A stretch of DNA of 9,528 bases from a bacterium (GTDB lineage Bacteria; UBP18; UBA7526), in assembly GCA_018903055.1 (NCBI GenBank), contig JAHIPW010000005.1, positions 1 through 9,528 of the forward strand, given 5' to 3'. A program made the translations under genes and the position numbers. The first letter of the stretch is position 1; every line of letters begins with the position of its first letter. Of the stretch, positions 1 through 8,648 are shown piece after piece. The notes beneath the pieces are model-generated. The model was not told the DNA's origin. It saw nothing but the letters and a program-made list of their open reading frames with translations, and did not search any database.

Positions 1-115
1 ACCTTTCTCATTCTGACCATCTGAATTCTCATTCTGATGTTCTGATATACTGATATTCTACGGCTTTGTTGGTTACTGTAAACTTTTACTCTTCTACTCT
101 TCTACTCTCCTACTC
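1..115. repeat. Degenerate octamer repeats downstream of the aminotransferase
   Basis: Two short-period arrays fill this spacer. At 84-115 there are four tandem 8-base units (plus strand ttttactc, ttctactc, ttctactc, tcctactc). At 32-55 there are three more octamers (ttctgatg, ttctgata, tactgata), with related words at 11-26 and a 12-base direct repeat, ttctcattctga, at 5-16 and 26-37. The first array overlaps the 3' end of the aminotransferase gene: its last three codons and the TAG stop at 102-104 are array sequence. No gene, terminator hairpin or promoter is evident in 1-101. Confidence 0.7.
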
Positions 116-1244
116 TCTGATATGCTTCCTTTGCTCTTCTAATTGCCTCTCCCCTCTTTAATCTGTGGCCGAGGCTCAATAATGTCTTCTCCAGTGATCC
201 TAAAGCAACCAAGATATCCTTAAACTGAATATAGCCCATATGGCCGATGCGAAAGATTTTGCCCTTTAACTGCCCCTGACCACCAGCTAAGGTTACTCCA
301 TACTTCTCCCTTAATCTTTTTAAAATTTCTAATCCATCTATATTCTCTGGAATTTTGATGGCTGTCACCCCATTAGAGAAACTGCCCTTTGCCAATAGTT
401 GTAAGTCAAGCCCCTTCACTCCTTCCCTGGTTGCCTGGGCTAATCTCTTCTGGCACTCCCAGACCTTCTCCATCCCCTTCTCTCTTATCATCTTCAAGGC
501 CTCATCCAGACCGAAAACTAAAGAAACGGGCGGGGTATAGGGGGGCTGCCCCTTCTCCAAGAATTCCCTGTAGGCTTTGAAGTCCCAGTAAAACCTGTAG
601 ATCCGTGAGGTCTCGCTCGCCTCCCAGGTCCTTTCGCTTATACTAATAAACGATAGTCCAGGAGGGGTCATCAATCCTTTCTGAGAAGCAGAGATGACCA
701 CATCCACTCCCCAATCGTCTGTCCTTAGTTCTTCCACCCCTAGTCCACTCACCGCATCAACGACCAGAAGGGTCTTGCGTTCTCTACATATCTTACCCAA
801 AGATCTGATATCGCTTACCACTCCAGTTGAAGTCTCAACCAGGGTAGCAAAGACCGCCCTTATATCCCTATTCCTATCTAATTCTCTGGCAACTAATTTG
901 GAATCGATTACCTCTCCCCATTCACACCTTAGAGGTATTACTTCTACCCCAAAACTTTTCAGTATCTTAACGAACCTCTCACCAAAGGCGCCACCTGCTA
1001 AGGCAATCGCCTTATCACCCGGAGAGAGAAGATTTACAATGCTCGCCTCCATTCCCCCAGTACCGGAAGAGGAGAAGACCAGGATGTCATTTTCGGTCTG
1101 AAAGACATATTTTAAGTTCTCAAATACTCTCTTTAAAATTTCGCTATACTCTGGGCTCCTATGGCCGATCATAGGCTGGGTCATGGCCTTTGAAACCCGC
1201 GGAGGAATGGGCGTCGGCCCTGGGATTAAGAGATACTTTTTCAC
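102..1244 (-). CDS. Class V PLP-dependent aminotransferase (alanine-glyoxylate / serine-pyruvate type)
   Basis: This is a predicted cytosolic pyridoxal-phosphate aminotransferase of fold type I, class V (380 aa, a normal length). Members transfer an amino group from alanine or serine to glyoxylate or pyruvate, and some work in serine synthesis. Visible motifs are the N-terminal LIPGPTPIP (6-14), the phosphate-binding loop GTGGMEA (61-67), the cofactor-ring Asp163 in VVDAVSG, the Schiff-base Lys189 in SASQKGL, and the probable substrate-carboxylate Arg332 in FRIGHMG. The start is GTG at 1244, chosen because it gives the family N-terminus; AAGGGGG lies just upstream, and the GTG overlaps the TGA of the TPR gene (GTGA). 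It is the last gene of the lon operon in this window. The exact substrate cannot be read from sequence; an alternative is a phosphoserine-type or other small-amino-acid aminotransferase. The last codons lie in an octamer repeat. Confidence 0.92.
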   Translation of the reverse strand: MKKYLLIPGPTPIPPRVSKAMTQPMIGHRSPEYSEILKRVFENLKYVFQTENDILVFSSSGTGGMEASIVNLLSPGDKAIALAGGAFGERFVKILKSFGVEVIPLRCEWGEVIDSKLVARELDRNRDIRAVFATLVETSTGVVSDIRSLGKICRERKTLLVVDAVSGLGVEELRTDDWGVDVVISASQKGLMTPPGLSFISISERTWEASETSRIYRFYWDFKAYREFLEKGQPPYTPPVSLVFGLDEALKMIREKGMEKVWECQKRLAQATREGVKGLDLQLLAKGSFSNGVTAIKIPENIDGLEILKRLREKYGVTLAGGQGQLKGKIFRIGHMGYIQFKDILVALGSLEKTLLSLGHRLKRGEAIRRAKEAYQRVGE

Positions 1245-1876
1245 TTTAGTTCCCCCTTACTTTTGATGCTCTCAATCCTTCTCTTGGCCTGTACGGCTCG
1301 CTTACTATCTGGAAATCTTTTGACAATCTTTTCCAATTCCCTGATTGCCCAATCCGGTTCCTTAAAGTGCTCGCAGTAAATATCTGCCAGGCGATTGATA
1401 GTAAAAGTCCATAGCTCATCATCCGGGTTTCTATTCAAGACCTCACGGTATTCTGTAGCTGCCTGGCTATAGTTCTTTAGTTTGAAGTAACAAATATCTG
1501 CGATCTCAAATTGAGCAGTAACATCCTTGGGATCCTCTTCCAACATCTTATGATACTCTTTAACTGCTTCCTCGTATTTCCCTTTAGCATAGTAACTCTT
1601 AGGAAGACTATAGGATTTGGCTATTCTTACACCCACAGCAGAGTATAAAAATCCAGTAAACTTTTGGGTTATGAAGTCAGTGATCGGAGGGACGATTAAA
1701 GCGCCAAGAATAGCGACAAAAAAGATATAGACTGCGAAAGAGCCGAAAGCGCCAAGTTTATCTCCTATAATGGAAAATTTTTTACCAGTAAAGAGCATAC
1801 CTATTATTAAAACCAGAATCAAAATTATGGCCAAACTCCTGATAATAGTAGCCAGGTCATTCTGGGTTATCTTCAT
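1241..1876 (-). CDS. Membrane-anchored TPR protein
   Basis: I do not recognise a named family. The 211-aa product begins with two hydrophobic segments, about residues 11-30 and 45-66, joined by a short loop (GKKFSIIGDK), and has no cleavable-looking signal peptide. From about residue 90 it changes to soluble helices with tetratricopeptide character: YYAKGKYEEAVKEYHKMLEE (95-114), YFKLKNYSQAATEYREVLNR (130-149), then a third, looser unit near 160-190. TPRs usually dock partner proteins, so this is probably a membrane-tethered scaffold. Its ATG overlaps the TGA of the upstream PilT gene (ATGA) and only a weak AGAG lies ahead of it, so translational coupling is likely. A link to pilus or envelope assembly is suggested only by its PilT neighbours. 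Confidence 0.8.
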   Translation of the reverse strand: MKITQNDLATIIRSLAIILILVLIIGMLFTGKKFSIIGDKLGAFGSFAVYIFFVAILGALIVPPITDFITQKFTGFLYSAVGVRIAKSYSLPKSYYAKGKYEEAVKEYHKMLEEDPKDVTAQFEIADICYFKLKNYSQAATEYREVLNRNPDDELWTFTINRLADIYCEHFKEPDWAIRELEKIVKRFPDSKRAVQAKRRIESIKSKGELK

Positions 1877-2922
1877 AGTTCTCTAAACTCTTTGGGGTCC
1901 TTTGCCTTGGCAATAGCATCCTCATACCTTATAGCCCCATTCTGGTAAAGTTCCTTCAAAGACTTATCCATGCTCTGCATACCGGACTCTGCTCCCGTCT
2001 GGATGAGAGTAGGTATCTGCTCTGTCTTATGTTCCCGGATTAGATTGCGTACCCCAGGAGTAGCGATTAGGGTCTCCACCGCTACCACCCTTCCCTTCCC
2101 ATCTGCGCTGGGAAGTAAGAGCTGGGAGATGATGCCCTGAAGAGCACTAGCTAACTGAACCTGAATCTGACGCTGCTGTTGGGGAGGAAAAACATCGATT
2201 AAACGATCGATAGTCTGAGGGGCATCCGGAGTATGGAGGGTGCTTAAGACTAAATGGCCTGTTTCCGCAGCAGTAATTGCGGTGGATATGGTCTCTAAGT
2301 CTCTCATCTCACCTACCAGTATAACGTCTGGGTCCTGGCGCAGGACATGTTTCAGGGCCTGGGCAAAAGACCTGGTATCAGAGTAGACCTCCCTCTGTTT
2401 TACGATGCTTTTCTTATTATGGTGAAGGTACTCTATAGGGTCTTCAATGCCTATTATCAGACAGCGCCTCTCGTTATTTATGAGGTCGACCATAGCCGCC
2501 AGGGTAGTAGTCTTACCCATTCCGGTTGGTCCGGTGACCAGAACTAGGCCATTCGGTCTGCGCGCCAGATCCTTCACCACTGGGGGAAGACCCAGCTCTT
2601 TAATAGACCTAACCTCTAAGGGGACGATGCGCAGGGCAACCTCCACATTCCCCTTCTGTATATGAGCGTTTACCCGAAAACGGCTGATACCGGGAACGCT
2701 TAAGGAAAAGTCGAGTTCTAATTCCTCCTCAAACCTCGCCTTCTGCTCATCGTTTAAGATACTATAGACTAACCTTTTGGTGTCGGCGCTGGAAAGTTTC
2801 CCCAGATTGGTAAATACCAACTCACCATCAATCCTCAAGACAGGAGGTGTCCCTTCCGTAATGTGTAAATCTGAGGCTTCTTTCTCTACTACCATTTTTA
2901 ATAATTCTTTCATCTCCAGCAT
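1873..2922 (-). CDS. pilT: PilT-type twitching/secretion ATPase, canonical copy
   Basis: A 349-aa hexameric ATPase of the type IV pilus retraction family (GspE/PilT superfamily), expected at the cytoplasmic base of the pilus machine. In order: an N-terminal PAS-like domain opening with EKEASDLHITEG (13-24); Walker A GPTGMGKTTT (131-140, Lys137); Asp box GIEDPIEYLH (158-167); Walker B VILVGEMRD (200-208); His box TGHLVLSTLHT (221-231); and the retraction motif VRNLIRE (291-297), a close match to the family's AIRNLIRE. The start ATG is 1 base after the stop of the other PilT copy, with GGAAGGA upstream; a second ATG at codon 4 is possible. The retained VRNLIRE motif makes this the better candidate for the true retraction motor. 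No pilin, PilB, PilC or secretin gene is in the window. Confidence 0.93.
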   Translation of the reverse strand: MLEMKELLKMVVEKEASDLHITEGTPPVLRIDGELVFTNLGKLSSADTKRLVYSILNDEQKARFEEELELDFSLSVPGISRFRVNAHIQKGNVEVALRIVPLEVRSIKELGLPPVVKDLARRPNGLVLVTGPTGMGKTTTLAAMVDLINNERRCLIIGIEDPIEYLHHNKKSIVKQREVYSDTRSFAQALKHVLRQDPDVILVGEMRDLETISTAITAAETGHLVLSTLHTPDAPQTIDRLIDVFPPQQQRQIQVQLASALQGIISQLLLPSADGKGRVVAVETLIATPGVRNLIREHKTEQIPTLIQTGAESGMQSMDKSLKELYQNGAIRYEDAIAKAKDPKEFREL

Positions 2923-2923
2923 T

Positions 2924-4024
2924 TTAGGTTTTTCCTTCCGCTTTAATTGATTTCTGACCAGAGTAGATGCCTTCGATACTCAATTTTAATTCATCCGTGC
3001 TATCTGCGGCAGATAGAATTGTCTCATAATCAACTAATTTTTTAGTATAAAGTCTAATTAGTGCCTGGTTAAAGGTCTGCATGCCGAATAGTTCACCGGC
3101 CTCCATAGCAGCCGGAATCTGGGTGGTCTTTCCCTCTAGAATCAGTTTCTTTACTGTGGGGGTAGAGATCAGGACCTCCACTGCCGGGATGCGCCCTTCT
3201 CCCTTTGCCCGGGGTAGAAGTCTAAGAGAAATTACCCCCTTCAAAATGAGGGAGATCTGCATCCTGACCTGGCCATGAAGATAGGGAGGAAAGTAGTTAA
3301 TAATTCTTTCTACTGCCTGAGCGGCATTTACGGTATGCAGGGTGCTCAAGACCAGGTGTCCCGTTTCTGCCGCCATTATGGCGGCCTCCATAGTCTCCTG
3401 ATCCCTCATCTCGCCAATAAGAATAACATCCGGGCTCTGGCGAATGACATGCTTTAGCGCCTCATTAAAAGAGTGGGTATCTAGGCCCACCTCCCTCTGA
3501 CTGATGATGCTCTTCTTATCCTGATGAACAAACTCAATGGGATCCTCAATAGTGATGATATGCCCTTTCTTGTTCTCATTTATATAATCAATCATGGCTG
3601 CCAAAGTAGTAGACTTCCCACTCCCCGCCACTCCGGTAATGAGTACCAACCCCCGGGTTTCGAGAGAAAGTTTTTTTAAAACCTCTGCGGGGAGGTTCAG
3701 TTCTTCGAAAGAGGGTATCTTTCTTCTCACCTCGCGCAATACAATCCCCACCGAATTACGTTGATAGAAGATATTTACTCTGAAGCGACCCAGATCTGGT
3801 ATCTCATAGGCCAGATCCATCTCTCTCTTTTTGTTGAAATCCTGGCTTTGTCTTTCACTCATAATCTCCTGGGCTATTCTTTCTGTATCCTGGGGGGTTA
3901 ATTTCTTTTCTTCAAGAGGAGTTAATCTGCCATCGATGCGTAGACAAGGGGGGCTGCCCACTTTGAAATAGAGATCAGAAGCCTCTTTCTTAATCATGAG
4001 ATTCAATAGTTCTTTAATCTTCAT
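2924..4024 (-). CDS. PilT/PilU-like ATPase, divergent copy
   Basis: A 366-aa paralogue of the next gene, with the same layout: N-terminal KKEASDLYFKVG (12-23), Walker A GVAGSGKSTT (131-140, Lys137), Asp box TIEDPIEFVH (158-167), Walker B VILIGEMRD (200-208) and His box TGHLVLSTLHT (221-231). It departs from the canonical copy in two ways. The usual GPTG of Walker A is GVAG, and the retraction motif AIRNLIRE is VKKLILE (291-297). It also has about 20 extra C-terminal residues rich in Lys and Ser. PilT-PilU pairs are common, with PilU an accessory motor, so this may be the PilU-like partner. It starts by a TAATG overlap with the lon stop, with AAGGAGAAGG upstream as ribosome binding site. ATP hydrolysis residues appear intact. 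The PilU assignment is inference. Confidence 0.88.
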   Translation of the reverse strand: MKIKELLNLMIKKEASDLYFKVGSPPCLRIDGRLTPLEEKKLTPQDTERIAQEIMSERQSQDFNKKREMDLAYEIPDLGRFRVNIFYQRNSVGIVLREVRRKIPSFEELNLPAEVLKKLSLETRGLVLITGVAGSGKSTTLAAMIDYINENKKGHIITIEDPIEFVHQDKKSIISQREVGLDTHSFNEALKHVIRQSPDVILIGEMRDQETMEAAIMAAETGHLVLSTLHTVNAAQAVERIINYFPPYLHGQVRMQISLILKGVISLRLLPRAKGEGRIPAVEVLISTPTVKKLILEGKTTQIPAAMEAGELFGMQTFNQALIRLYTKKLVDYETILSAADSTDELKLSIEGIYSGQKSIKAEGKT

Positions 4025-6393
4025 TAGGAAACCTTCTCCTTTTCTAAGGCCACTTTTAATACCTCATCCATATTCTCAACCAGGACAAACTTTATTCTTC
4101 TCTTGATATTGGCGGGAATCTCAGTCAGTTCCTTCTCATTCTCTTTGGGAAGGATGACAATGGGAATGTTTGCCCGATGAGCGGCTAGGACTTTCTCTTT
4201 TACTCCACCGATCTCTAAGACTCTTCCTCTTAGAGTGATCTCGCCAGTCATGGCCACATTATTCTTGACCCTCCTCTTGGTTAAAGCAGAGGCCAGGGCA
4301 ACAGCCATGGTGATTCCGGCAGAGGGTCCATCTTTGGGGATGGCTCCCTTGGGGACATGAATATGGATATCCACATTCTTATAGAAGTCGCTCGCTATGC
4401 CCAGAGACTCTGCTCGGGAGCGGATATAGGATAGGGCGGCCCGGGCAGACTCCTGCATGACCTCCCGTAATCTACCGGTTAATACAAGTCCTTCCTTCTC
4501 CCCTTTGCCACTCATTACTGTGGCCTCAATAGTAGCCAGCTCTCCTCCTGCTGGTCCTATGACCAGTCCCGTGGCGACCCCAATCTCCTTCTTTTCCAGG
4601 GCTTCTTCTGGACGATACTTCGGAGGTCCGAGAAACTTTTCGATAGCCTTCGTTCCCACCCGAAGCCCGAAGCTCTTATCCTTCCTCGCTACTTCTTTAG
4701 CCACCTTCCGGCATATAGTTGCGATTTCTCTCTCCAGATTCCTTACCCCAGCCTCCATGGTATATCTGTTAATGGTATGGAGGAGACTGGTTGGGGAGAA
4801 AGAAAGGTTCTTCTTGGTCAGCCCATGGGCCTGGAGCTGTTTGGACACCAGGAACTCTTGGGCGATCTTCAGTTTCTCCTCCTGGGTATAACCAGGGAAC
4901 TCGATGATCTCCATCCGGTCCAAGAGGGTGGGATGGATGAAGTCTCTTATATTTGCGGTGGTAACGAATAGTACCTTAGAGAGGTCGAAGTCCACTTCAA
5001 GGTAATGGTCACCAAAGGCCTTATTCTCCTCTGGATCCAGGACCTCTAAGAGAGCCGCTGCTGGATCTCCCCGAAAGTCCTTCCCGACTTTATCTATCTC
5101 GTCCAGAAGGAAGACCGGGTTTCTGCTCTTGGCCTTCTTCATAGCCTGAATGACTCTCCCCGGTAAAGCACCGATATAGGTTCTTCTATGACCCCTGATC
5201 TCTGCTTCATCCCTTACCCCGCCCAAAGAGATGCGAACAAAGTTTCTACCCAGGGCCCGGGCGATGGATCTCGCTAAGGAGGTTTTGCCACATCCTGGAG
5301 GACCCACGAAACATAGGATGGGTCCCTTCATCTTCTCCACTAATTTTCTCACCGCTAGGTACTCTAATATCCTTTCCTTGGGTTTCTTCAGGTCATAGTG
5401 GTCCTCTTCCAATATTTTTTCCGCCTCTGTGATGTCCAATTTATCCTGGGTCTCAATCGCCCAGGGCAAGGATATGAGCCAGTCAACATAGTTTCTAATC
5501 ACTGCTGCCTCGGCGCTCAGGGAGGGCATCTGGGAGAGCCGTTCCACCTCTTTCAAGGCGTTCTCCTGAGCCTCTTTGCTCATCTTGGCCTTCTTAATTT
5601 TATTCTTTAGTTCTGTAAATTCGTCTATTACCCCGCCCTTTCTTCCCAACTCTTTCTGGATGGCTCTTAGTTGTTCACTTAGATAATACTCCTTCTGAGT
5701 GGTGGTCATCTGCTTCTTCACTCTCTCCCGGATCCTCTTCTCAATCCCCAGGATCTCATTCTCCCGGTTCAAGATCTGGGCTAACCTCTCCAGTCTCTCT
5801 GTGGGATCCAGGGCCTCTAAGATAACCTGCTTATCCTTTGTCTTCAGTGTGAGGTGAGCGGCAATGGTATCTGCCAATCTTCCCGGTTCCTCAATATTGA
5901 TGACACTCATCAGGGTTTCGGGAGGAACCTTTCTATTGAGTCTCACATAATCCTCAAACTGGGAGGTGACCGACCTCATGAGACCCTCCATCTCCGCAGT
6001 TTTCAGAATGGTCTCGTCCGTCCTTTCTATCCTCACCTGAAAGAACTTCTCCTGCAAGAGATACCTCATTATCTTTGCCCGAGAGATTCCTTCCACTAAT
6101 ATTTTGGTTGTGCCATCAGGAAGTTTTAAGAGTTGCAGGACCTCGGCCACAGTACCGATATCAAAGATATCATTCGGAGTAGGTCTCTCAATATTCCCTG
6201 CCTTCTGAGCCACTAAGAGGATGAAACGCTCATGGAGCATGGCCTCATCTAAAGACTTGAGGGATTTCTCCCTACCTACGAAGAGAGGAATGATCATATG
6301 GGGGAAGACCACCATCTCCCTTAATGGTAGAAGGGGTAGGGTAAAAGGAATCTTTACCTCTCTCTTTTTCTTTCTTTCAAATCTCTCTGCCAT
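4024..6393 (-). CDS. lon: ATP-dependent Lon protease
   Basis: A complete cytosolic AAA+ serine protease (789 aa, typical for bacterial LonA) that degrades misfolded and regulatory proteins. Domains in order: N-terminal substrate-binding LON domain, from about [15 protein letters not shown] (19-33) to about 215; a coiled-coil helical region around 215-300; AAA module with Walker A GPPGCGKT (364-371) and Walker B VFLLDEID (427-434); C-terminal protease domain with catalytic Ser691 in PKDGPSAG and Lys734 in GGVKEKVL. The Ser-Lys spacing of 43 equals that of E. coli Lon (679/722). The ATG is preceded by TTAGGAG at normal spacing. It follows a 224-base spacer after clpP and opens the tightly packed run lon-pilU-like-pilT-TPR-aminotransferase. 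I see no CIRCE operator or clear heat-shock promoter in the spacer. Confidence 0.98.
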   Translation of the reverse strand: MAERFERKKKREVKIPFTLPLLPLREMVVFPHMIIPLFVGREKSLKSLDEAMLHERFILLVAQKAGNIERPTPNDIFDIGTVAEVLQLLKLPDGTTKILVEGISRAKIMRYLLQEKFFQVRIERTDETILKTAEMEGLMRSVTSQFEDYVRLNRKVPPETLMSVINIEEPGRLADTIAAHLTLKTKDKQVILEALDPTERLERLAQILNRENEILGIEKRIRERVKKQMTTTQKEYYLSEQLRAIQKELGRKGGVIDEFTELKNKIKKAKMSKEAQENALKEVERLSQMPSLSAEAAVIRNYVDWLISLPWAIETQDKLDITEAEKILEEDHYDLKKPKERILEYLAVRKLVEKMKGPILCFVGPPGCGKTSLARSIARALGRNFVRISLGGVRDEAEIRGHRRTYIGALPGRVIQAMKKAKSRNPVFLLDEIDKVGKDFRGDPAAALLEVLDPEENKAFGDHYLEVDFDLSKVLFVTTANIRDFIHPTLLDRMEIIEFPGYTQEEKLKIAQEFLVSKQLQAHGLTKKNLSFSPTSLLHTINRYTMEAGVRNLEREIATICRKVAKEVARKDKSFGLRVGTKAIEKFLGPPKYRPEEALEKKEIGVATGLVIGPAGGELATIEATVMSGKGEKEGLVLTGRLREVMQESARAALSYIRSRAESLGIASDFYKNVDIHIHVPKGAIPKDGPSAGITMAVALASALTKRRVKNNVAMTGEITLRGRVLEIGGVKEKVLAAHRANIPIVILPKENEKELTEIPANIKRRIKFVLVENMDEVLKVALEKEKVS

Positions 6394-6617
6394 TCTTTAC
6401 TCCTAATTCAAAAAACTCGTTATTTGGTTAAGGTTACGAATCCCGTTCCGTCTAACAGTTACGGTTACGTTATTCTTTGTTGTGAGGTTTAGGGGTGAGT
6501 TGTGTGTTGTGTGTCGGGTTGTGGGGATGGGGTTGGGTTTTCTTATTACCTCACCCTCACAACTCATCCCCGACCCACTACTCACTACCCATCCTCATCC
6601 CCCTATAGACATAACCT
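6394..6617. repeat. Low-complexity clpP-lon spacer (TAACCG hexamers and GT-rich block)
   Basis: No credible gene is present here. Read on the transcribed strand, the part nearest lon (about 6415-6475) is made of degenerate hexamers of the form TAACCN: TAACG, TAACCG, TAACTG near 6456-6473, and TAACCT, TAACCA near 6426-6437. The middle (about 6485-6600) is strongly strand-biased, G+T-rich then C+A-rich on the plus strand, with an imperfect inverted repeat ggggtgagttgtg (about 6492-6504) and cacaactcatcccc (about 6558-6571) that could form a long hairpin. There is no U-tract after it, so it is not a clear intrinsic terminator. In many bacteria clpX occupies this place. Confidence 0.55.
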
Positions 6618-7220
6618 TTATCTCTTAGTAATTACCTTGTCGATGAGCCCGTAGGCCTTGGCTTCTTCAGCACTCATCCAGAAGTTCCTTGCTGTATCCT
6701 TTTCGACCTTCTCTATTGATTGACCGGTATGTTTTGCTAAGATCTCATTCAGTCTCTTTCTGGTTTTCATCAATTCCCTGGCTTCAATGTCGACATCTAT
6801 TGCCGTGCCTATTGCCCCTCCAGAGGGCTGATGAATCATAATCTTGGCATTGGAGAGGGCAAACCTCTTCCCCTTCTTCCCTGCTGCCAAAAGCAAAGCA
6901 CCAGCTGAGACTGCCTGGCCAACGCAGATGGTCGAGATATCGGGCTTAATATACTGGATGGTATCATAGAGAGCAAGCATTCCCGATACTGCTCCCCCTG
7001 GTGAATTGATGTATAGAGCAATATCTTTATCAGGATCTTCTGCCTCCAGATAGAGGAGGCGGCCGATGAGGCGATTGGCATCGATATCGGTCACTATTGG
7101 TCGGCCCTCTTGGTCCACAGAACTGGCACCCAAGAAAAGGATGCGGTGTTTCATGAGACCCACAAAGATATTGGCCAGTTCCTCCAACTTCCATCTCTCC
7201 TTCAATTCCCCTTCATTCAT
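6618..7220 (-). CDS. clpP: ClpP-family serine protease subunit with altered catalytic triad
   Basis: Proteolytic subunit of a Clp protease: a tetradecameric cytosolic barrel fed by an AAA+ unfoldase such as ClpX. The 200-aa product keeps the family landmarks YINSPGG (70-76), nucleophile Ser105 in GQAVSAGA, His130 in IMIHQPSGG, and the HTGQS helix (164-168). Two features are unusual. First, the residue aligned with E. coli catalytic Asp171 is Asn179 ([10 protein letters not shown]; codon AAC). Second, the segment between FLG and the ANRL helix (about 31-49) is roughly nine residues longer than in E. coli ClpP. There is no obvious propeptide. The ATG is preceded by a strong AAAGGAGG. It lies 59 bases after tig, as in many bacteria, but no clpX follows. 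An accessory, less active ClpP paralogue is a reasonable alternative reading. Confidence 0.93.
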   Translation of the reverse strand: MNEGELKERWKLEELANIFVGLMKHRILFLGASSVDQEGRPIVTDIDANRLIGRLLYLEAEDPDKDIALYINSPGGAVSGMLALYDTIQYIKPDISTICVGQAVSAGALLLAAGKKGKRFALSNAKIMIHQPSGGAIGTAIDVDIEARELMKTRKRLNEILAKHTGQSIEKVEKDTARNFWMSAEEAKAYGLIDKVITKR

Positions 7221-7239
7221 TTCTTTCCTCCTTTCTATA

Positions 7240-7343
7240 CGCAGATTGCCGCTGATTGACAGCGCAGATTTTCGCAGATTTATCTGCGGTCATCTGCGTC
7301 CCTATTCCGTTTACTCTTCCTTACCATCTGCGCTAATCTGCGT
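7240..7343. repeat. CGCAGATT repeat cluster running from the spacer into the tig 3' end
   Basis: The word CGCAGATT or its complement recurs at least seven times, in both orientations, between the clpP ribosome binding site and the end of tig. It includes a perfect palindrome cgcagat-tt-atctgcg at 7273-7288. The tig TAA stop (7280-7282) lies in the loop of this hairpin. A second small hairpin, cgctg/cagcg, lies at about 7250-7264. There is no U-tract, so this is not a standard terminator; it could still slow or modulate read-through into clpP or stabilise the mRNA 3' end of tig. Confidence 0.75.
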
Positions 7344-8629
7344 TTTTGCGTTACTTCTTTTATTCTTGCTTCATTTATAATGAAATCTAAGGCTTTCTTT
7401 AATCTTATCTCTTCTTTCAAGCCAGCGAGATGGCTTCTCTCTTTATTAAAAAAGTCTCTCAAATCTTCTTTCTTCTGGCCGGTGCTTAAAGCCATCTCCT
7501 GGATTCTTTTCTCTATCTCTTCTTCATTTACTTCAATATTCTCTTGCTTGGCAATTTCTTCTAAAATGAGGGTATTCTTTACTTTTCGTTCCGCGCTCGG
7601 CCGATACTTTTCCTTTAACTTCGTCTCTTCAATCCCCATCCTCTTAGTATCTATACCTGAATAGCGCATTCTGGTTAAGGCTTCTTCAATCATGGCCTCT
7701 AATTCCCTCTCAACCATGGCCTGGGGAAAAGGAAAAGAAGTTTTTCTTATCAGCCAATCCATTAGGTTATCTCTCAAAATCCTTTCGCTATGTTCTCTTT
7801 CATATCTCTCTAAATCTTCTCTGATCCTTCTTTTTAGTTCCTTTAAGCTACTGGACTTTAAATCTTTGGCAAATTCATCATTGATTTCAGGGAGATTCTT
7901 CTCCTTAATCTCCTTTAAGTTTACCTTAAAGAGAACCTCTTTCCCAGTCAATTCCTCATTGTGATAATCTTCAGGAAATTTTACTCTGACCTCCTTTTCC
8001 TCTCCCTTTTTTAAACCAATCAACTGATCTTCAAAGTCGCCAATCAAAGTCTTGGAGCCAATCTCTAAGGAGAAGTTCTTGGCCTCATTATCCTTGAAGG
8101 GTTTTCCCTCCATACTGCCCACAAAGTCAATGATTACCCAGTCCCCCTTCTTAGTCGGCCGATTCTCTACAGTAATAAATTCTACATGCCTTGATGCAAG
8201 CCTTTCCAGGGCACGATTTACATCCTCCTCTGTAATTATCTTAATAATCCTTTTTGCCTTGAGTCCTTTGTACCTCTTTAGTATGATCTTTGGTTTTATC
8301 TCCACCGTGGCCTTAAAATTCAAGGGCTTATTATCTTCATACTTTACTTCTTCTATCTTGGGCTGGGAACAAGGAATAAAATCATTCTCTTTTAGGGCCT
8401 TCTGGTAGGCATCAGGAATGAGTCTATCTAGGGCATCTGCCCTGATACTTCTTTCAAAGTAGGTCTTCAGGACATCGAGAGGAACCTTTCCTCTCCGGAA
8501 TCCGGGTAGATTGGCTTTCTTCTGCAGGTCATTATAGAGTTTATCGAGTTCTTCTCTAACTTTATCTGCGGGAACTTCTATCTTTAAGGCTACCTTGCAT
8601 TCTTCCAGTCTCTCTACTTCTGCTTTCAT
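7280..8629 (-). CDS. tig: Trigger factor, ribosome-associated chaperone and peptidyl-prolyl isomerase
   Basis: This chaperone binds at the ribosome exit tunnel and shields nascent chains. The 449-aa product shows the N-terminal ribosome-binding domain with the signature GFRRGKVP (43-50), an FKBP-type PPIase domain (about 160-242; [19 protein letters not shown], then [19 protein letters not shown]), and a helical substrate-binding C-terminal domain (about 255-425). I chose the ATG at 8629 over an in-frame TTG at 8647, because [15 protein letters not shown] matches the family start and GGAAGG sits six bases upstream, within the longer version. The last 22 or so residues (from about 428, QKRRLAQM to RDADDRR) are very basic and are encoded by copies of an intergenic CGCAGATT repeat, so the C-terminus looks extended beyond the usual family end. 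It is the first gene of the proteostasis block. Confidence 0.97.
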   Translation of the reverse strand: MKAEVERLEECKVALKIEVPADKVREELDKLYNDLQKKANLPGFRRGKVPLDVLKTYFERSIRADALDRLIPDAYQKALKENDFIPCSQPKIEEVKYEDNKPLNFKATVEIKPKIILKRYKGLKAKRIIKIITEEDVNRALERLASRHVEFITVENRPTKKGDWVIIDFVGSMEGKPFKDNEAKNFSLEIGSKTLIGDFEDQLIGLKKGEEKEVRVKFPEDYHNEELTGKEVLFKVNLKEIKEKNLPEINDEFAKDLKSSSLKELKRRIREDLERYEREHSERILRDNLMDWLIRKTSFPFPQAMVERELEAMIEEALTRMRYSGIDTKRMGIEETKLKEKYRPSAERKVKNTLILEEIAKQENIEVNEEEIEKRIQEMALSTGQKKEDLRDFFNKERSHLAGLKEEIRLKKALDFIINEARIKEVTQKRRLAQMVRKSKRNRDADDRR

Positions 8630-8648
8630 AAGAATCCTTCCAAGCAAG

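Noticed and set aside
1-115. CRISPR array or spacer repeats
   Set aside because: Units are only 8 bases, contiguous and degenerate, with no unique spacers between them.
6403-6585. A 60-codon open frame on the minus strand between clpP and lon
   Set aside because: It lies in low-complexity hexamer and GT-rich sequence, has no ribosome binding site I can support, and the predicted peptide is Thr/Asn-rich without family character.
6394-6617. CIRCE or other heat-shock operator ahead of lon
   Set aside because: No TTAGCACTC-N9-GAGTGCTAA match and no convincing -35/-10 pair could be found.
7273-7288. Intrinsic terminator after tig
   Set aside because: The palindrome is perfect but has only a two-base loop and no following U-tract on the transcribed strand, and clpP follows closely.
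8630-8647. Upstream TTG start for trigger factor adding six residues
   Set aside because: The GGAAGG ribosome binding site lies inside this stretch and the ATG at 8629 begins the conserved family N-terminus.
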